Shown here piece by piece: positions 59,957 to 64,000 of a DNA stretch of 64,000 bases; the stretch's first letter is position 1, and each line of letters opens with the position of its first letter. This DNA is from Aradus depressus (taxonomy: Eukaryota > Arthropoda > Insecta > Hemiptera > Aradidae). A program made the position numbers and the translations under genes. The notes under the pieces are model-generated. The model was not told the origin of the DNA and did no database searches. It saw only the letters and a program-made list of their open reading frames with translations. The stretch is taken from contig OY759223.1 of the NCBI GenBank assembly GCA_963662175.1, positions 22,421,460 through 22,485,459 on the forward strand. The letters run 5' to 3'.

Positions 59957-60285
59957 AAATGAAAAAAAGCGCATGCTCACACTTCATTGCTTGTTCGTGA
60001 ACTTTTGGCCAAAAGCAACACTGTAATGATGCCCCAGCCTCCATATTCGCCAGACATGGCTCCATGGGACTTTTTTCTGTTCCCAACAATAAAGAGAACC
60101 TTAAAGGGCCGTCGTTTCACAAGCATAGATGAGTGTAAAAACTCATCGCTGAGAGAGCTAAATGCTATTCCACAGATCGAGTTCCGGAAGTGTTTCGGGG
60201 ATTAGAAGAAGGGCTGGCATAAGTGTATAATATCTAATGGGGACTATTTTGAAGGCGATAACATTGATGTAGACGAATAAATAAA
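59957..60285 (+). pseudogene. mariner transposase, C-terminal part
   Basis: Translates to 'AHTSLLVRELLAKSN', then 'MMPQPPYSPDMAPWDFFLFP', the third catalytic Asp region of mariner D,D34D transposases, and 'KGRRFTSIDECKNSS'. After a stop at 60203-60205 the frame resumes with 'KGWHKCIISNGDYFEGDN'. The N-terminal half is absent. Cut at the 3' side by a family B end at 60305. Confidence 0.8.
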
Positions 60286-60299
60286 ATTATTTTCAAAAA

Positions 60300-60348
60300 C
60301 CGAAAATTCTCTGGGGGAAGTACATTGTCGGTGAGTTACCGGTGCCTT
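60300..60348 (+). repeat. Family B distal end
   Basis: 'tgggggaagtacattgtcgg' and 'gagttaccggtgcc'. Confidence 0.6.
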
Positions 60349-60700
60349 TTTTCTGTAATATTATGTATATATCAGTATACCGGGTGATTCATTTAACCTG
60401 AAAAACAAGAATAAATCGAAAAATAAGCTTTATCGAAAAAAATTGTTCAAACAAAAGTTGCAGGGTTTAAAGGGGGGCATATAATGGTAATACGAAATTT
60501 AGCATCGAGTGGCGTTTTCAGGGTTAAATCAAGGGCAACTTCGATTTTTCAATGGAAACCCATAGTTTTAATTGCATACCTGGATTCTACGTAAAAAAAT
60601 ACGTATCTTTTGTAGGAAAAGTTTTGTTTGAAAATGTCAATTTTTTATGGTTTTGAGAATTTAAAAACACAAATTTGATGCACAAAGAAATAAAGATAGA

Positions 60701-61379
60701 TTAAATTAAAATGAGTGTTATTGTAACAAAGAATCAATATTGTACACAAAATTTTGAAAACAAATTTTAATTGAATAATTTCACACCACTAATCAACAAT
60801 TAATTATCATCTTAATAAATGTTCAAAATGATGTCCCTGAACTTCAATACATTTTTCAACACGTGTAATGAAACATTGCACCGTCCTTAATAAAGTTTTT
60901 CTGTCAATTTCTCGACATGCATTTCTGATTCTCTCTTTCATATTTTCAGTTGTAGTTGGCACATTTTTGTATTCTTGTTCTTTTAGATATCCCCATAGAA
61001 AAACAATCTGGCGAAGTTAAGTCCGGTGACCTAGCTGGCCAGTTTACTGGACCACCTCGACCAATCCATCGGTTAGGATAGTCTCATTTTAATAATTCAC
61101 GTGCTGTTATTGCATAATGCGCTGGACAACCATCGTTTTGGAACCACATATTCATTCTTTCTTGAAGGGTCAAATTTTCAAGAAGCTTGTTGGTCTAAAA
61201 ATTCTGCATACTTTTCTCCATTTAAACACGATATCAACTACAACAGAATTAGCTCTATTGTTTACACCTCGTAGTAATAAACTTTTTTGTTCTGTTTACA
61301 GTTTATTTACTTTTAAAATAAATAAATACATTTTGTGTAAAATATTGATTCTTTATTACAATAACTCATTTTAATTTAA
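60701..61379 (-). mobile_element. Inverted-repeat-bounded remnant of a DDE transposon
   Basis: 60701-60754 and 61330-61379 are imperfect inverted repeats of about 50 bp ('ttaaattaaaatgag..' versus '..ctcattttaatttaa'). They enclose the transposase fragment at 60800-61190. A separate end-like sequence 'cgggtgattcatttaacctg' next to TA lies at 60380. Confidence 0.5.
60800..61190 (-). pseudogene. DDE transposase remnant (Tc1/mariner-related, 'PARSPDLT' type)
   Basis: On the minus strand: 'NMWFQNDGCPAHYAITAREL', one stop, then 'DYPNRWIGRGGPVNWPARSP' and 'DLTSPDCF', the second and third catalytic Asp regions of a common insect IS630/Tc1/mariner-group transposase that reads 'WFQQDGAPPHY...WPARSPDLTPLDFFLWG'. 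Frameshifts follow, and the helix-turn-helix part is missing. Dead. Confidence 0.75.
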
Positions 61380-61384
61380 TTTAA

Positions 61385-61442
61385 TCAATTGATTAATTCG
61401 TTGTGGAGAAGTACATGGCTGATGATTCACCGAGGACTTTTT
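61385..61442 (+). repeat. Family B distal end
   Basis: 'gattaattcgttgtggagaa' and 'gatgattcaccgaggac'. Confidence 0.6.
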
Positions 61443-61701
61443 TAATATGAAAGTAATGATTTGAACTTAGCGTGTAAGACAATCTACACCGGAGTAGCAA
61501 GATACACCGCTGCCGGTTGGTATCTTGGTAGTGAAACCATATATTATTTATTACTTAACATATTACATATAACTTTCACTTCATAAATTATGTATTCAAT
61601 ATATTTCCTTAATAGTGCATACTGCAATTAACATGTTTTGAACCATAATAAATGCATATGAGTTGACAGAATATTGGTGAACTCTTCAAGATATGTATCT
61701 A

Positions 61702-62045
61702 TAGGTTTAGGTTTTATGACTCATGCCCAGGTTTTAACTACAAGGTCAAATAGCCTACTATCAAAGCGCTCTTTCGTCACTCTGGTGGACATGAACCTGA
61801 CTCTACTGTGGGAGTCCTAAATTTTGCCTACCCTAAATTTTTATTCATCTAGAGCAGGGATATTTAACGAGTACCTAACATCGTACAGGCTCGAGACCAT
61901 CGCTCAACGTCCCATCCGAAGGACGGCTTGCTTAAGTTTATTTTACCTCCCAAATAAAATAAACTAAGGGCCTCGGTCGGGTTTCGAACCCACGTACTTG
62001 AGCTCAGAAGACAAGCACGCATACCATTGAGCTACCGGCGCCCTC
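61702..62045 (-). mobile_element. SINE-T, full-length
   Basis: Short tail 'ataggtttaggttttatgac', complete body, head 'ttgagctaccggcgccctc'. No clear duplication. Confidence 0.9.
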
Positions 62046-62144
62046 AACAAACTATATAAAAATATCTCTGGAATTATTGTAATTAAAATAAAGTCATATT
62101 CATATCCAAAAGTAATCACTTGGTGAAACTGAACCACTGAGAAA

Positions 62145-62215
62145 GTCATCAGTGAATCACCGTCAATATACTATCCCAGTACGAAATAATCAACTAGGTA
62201 TTCGCGCTCTACCCT
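62145..62215 (-). repeat. Family B distal end
   Basis: 'cagtgaatcaccgtcaatat' and 'tcaactaggtattcgcgctc'. Confidence 0.55.
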
Positions 62216-62307
62216 TATATATTATTATTATTATATATATTTCGGTAGGGCTGGTTTGTAAACCTAGGGACCTAAACATCCAATGCTCTTATCCCTTCCC
62301 TGTTACC

Positions 62308-62495
62308 TTAACTGTGGGAGTCCTAAATTTTACCTGTCCAGGTTTAGTTATCAGGTTAGGGAGAATTCTTTAACGAGTTCTTGACATCGCACAGCCTCGG
62401 GTACATTGCCAAATGTCCCATCTCGGCTGGGTTTAAAACCCATGATCTTGAATTCAGTAAGCAAGTACGAAAACCACTGTGCTATCTACCTCGAT
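62308..62495 (-). mobile_element. SINE-T, old subfamily
   Basis: 'actgtgggagtcctaaattt', old-type 'gtccaggtttagttatcagg' and the head part 'aacccatgatcttgaattc'. Confidence 0.8.
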
Positions 62496-62509
62496 ATTAT
62501 TAATCTATA

Positions 62510-62662
62510 TAAGCCTGTGTGATGTTAGTTACTCATTAAAGACCTCTACTCTAGATAGGCAACATTTAAAACTCCCATAGTAGATTCGAGCTCATGACCA
62601 TCTGGTAGTAGGCGATATGACCTCGCAGTTAGAGCCCAGACGTGAGTCCTAATAACTAACTA
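62510..62662 (+). mobile_element. SINE-T, old subfamily, 3' part
   Basis: 'aagcctgtgtgatgttagtt' to the tail 'gagtcctaataactaac'. Lies head-to-head with the preceding minus copy. Confidence 0.8.
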
Positions 62663-63093
62663 CAGTTCTTACATGTTTACAAACAAATATTATCAGTCAT
62701 CGAATTTACTCTCTCTCGCCATTTACGGGAACTATCAACCAGTCAGTATAGTCGGTATCAAATGTATCACAATATCTGTACAGCCGTTACAAACGGACAA
62801 CCAGTTCAACAAATCATAGATCAAAATTTGATGTTGGAACACTTTACAATTAACCCCGATTAAATTCTCGGTTAAATTTTCTATCTTGATTACTTAATTA
62901 ACATTTTAATCAAAGTTATTAAATTTAAATTAAATTATACGTTGTAGCTTCCTGGACCATTGTTTTCAGGACGGGTAGTAGTACACCTGCCATTCATCAC
63001 AATTCCACTTTTCTCACGACCATTTTTTTTATACACCTCGCGCCTTCAAAGCCCGGACAGATAGCACATATATATATATATATTTTTTTTTTC

Positions 63094-63800
63094 CGAGGGT
63101 TGATTGTATGTATCACCGCGGCCAGAGTAGGCCTATTGTGTGCCCTATGTGTGTTGGTCCCTACATCAGCCCTGTATCTTTATTAAAGTCCAGGACTCTG
63201 CTGCAGGTTCCCTCCATTACCTGCTTCGGTTCCGTTGGGGCAGACACGAAGCAGTAAAAATGTCCTGCTGTCTAGTGCCTTACACTGGCTTAGAGTATGA
63301 ACCGGAGTCTCATTTTCCTGTACAGAGGGCTTCTAGCGATGTCCATATTGTGTAGGTGTTTGTTCATATGACAGTGTCCTGTTATCAGCCCTGCCGTAAC
63401 TCTTAGATCCAATTCTGCTCATATTCAGGAGCTCTCAGCTTATTTCTCGGAGGGTTCCGCAACAAAGAGTTTTGTCTGTCTTTGCTTTGGGACCCCTCTC
63501 CCGAACTGGATGTGTTTCCTGGTCAGCCAACCATTTATTGTCGCCCTTGCGGTGCTCTTAGAGATCCCGCAGAAGGGTTCCGGTCCTGTAGGTCCTCTGT
63601 CAGCTCTCGATCTGGCTAATTGATCAGCCCTTTCGTTGCCCTCGCACCCATCTCAACTCTATTTTGGTCCGTCAGGGACTCCAGTGCTTGAAGGCATTCC
63701 AGGACGATTTTGGAATCTATGATGACTCCAGGAATCTCGACCTCCCCTGATGTTCCAGGCGCACTCGAGGATACGACATATATAGCTTTCCTCTAGTTAT
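63094..63800 (-). pseudogene. Non-LTR retrotransposon ORF2 3' end, same family as 1013-1340
   Basis: On the minus strand: RNase H-like start with 'IIDSKIVLECLQALESL', 'INGWLTRKHIQFGRGVPKQR', 'QTKLFVAEPSEK', then 'LDLRVTAGLITGHCHMNKHL' and 'HNMDIARSPLC'. Several stops and frameshifts. The 3' end matches 1225-1330 and 9994-10106. A (TA)n tract lies just past the end (63068-63083). Confidence 0.75.
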
Positions 63801-64000
63801 TTTTTGACGGGCCAAAGATCAAACATAACATAACAAGATGAAGAGAAAGTGCAAACCAATCATTTTAAAAAAGTTTCTACCCTGTTGAAAGATGCCATAT
63901 CACGACTCAACATTACTTCCTATGGTATGTTTCGATATTTAACAATCACTCCTCAATCATTATTTATTATGTCAAATCACAAGCACTTTATCATCTAGAA

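Noticed and set aside
63094..63800. Host gene exon on the minus strand
   Set aside because: Post-RNase H LINE domain with several stops, and a 3' end shared with two other loci.

Overview
This is a eukaryotic, almost certainly insect, nuclear window: AT-rich, intron-dense and dominated by transposable elements. The only host gene I can support is a complete Lis-1 (PAFAH1B1 / LIS1) coding sequence on the minus strand. It is split into nine coding exons between 49494 (ATG) and 4743 (stop TAG). Joining the exons at GT/AG borders gives 1236 nt, that is 411 codons plus a stop, with every junction phase consistent; 411 residues is the usual length of insect Lis-1. The protein has an N-terminal LisH motif, a short coiled coil and seven WD40 repeats. 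Intron 1 is about 29.8 kb, and the 38-nt coding part of exon 1 stands alone at 49457-49494. The order is: 3' flank of Lis-1 (1-4742), exons 9 to 2 (4743-19643), giant intron 1 (19644-49456), exon 1 with a probable 5'-UTR acceptor (49457-49612), and upstream sequence that is probably a further leader intron (49613-64000).

Nearly everything else is mobile DNA. (i) A tRNA-derived SINE, here called SINE-T, has more than 30 copies. It has a Pol III A/B-box head, a shared roughly 250-bp body and 11-14 bp target-site duplications (TSDs). Young copies end in a (CCTAA)n tail, the insect telomeric pentamer; older copies end in an ACTAA-type tail. (ii) A second SINE has a different tRNA-like head. (iii) Family B has more than 25 pieces of a roughly 550-bp element with hairpins at both ends and repeated internal modules. 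(iv) Several elements carry a hammerhead-ribozyme-like core (CTGANGA, stem II, GAAA) near one end and inverted terminal sequences, which suggests Penelope-like element remnants. (v) Non-LTR retrotransposon 3' ends come from at least four families, one with a 5' inversion. (vi) Dead mariner and related DDE transposase fragments, pogo/Tigger MITEs with TA duplications, and several long fold-back elements complete the set.

Nested insertions give relative ages in several places: a Tigger MITE in a SINE tail, a SINE in family B, a LINE tail in family B, and a MITE inside a ribozyme-bearing element. None of the TE-derived ORFs is intact. I cannot name the species. The TTAGG-type motif, the Lis-1 sequence and the mariner/R1-like content all fit an insect with a large, repeat-rich genome.
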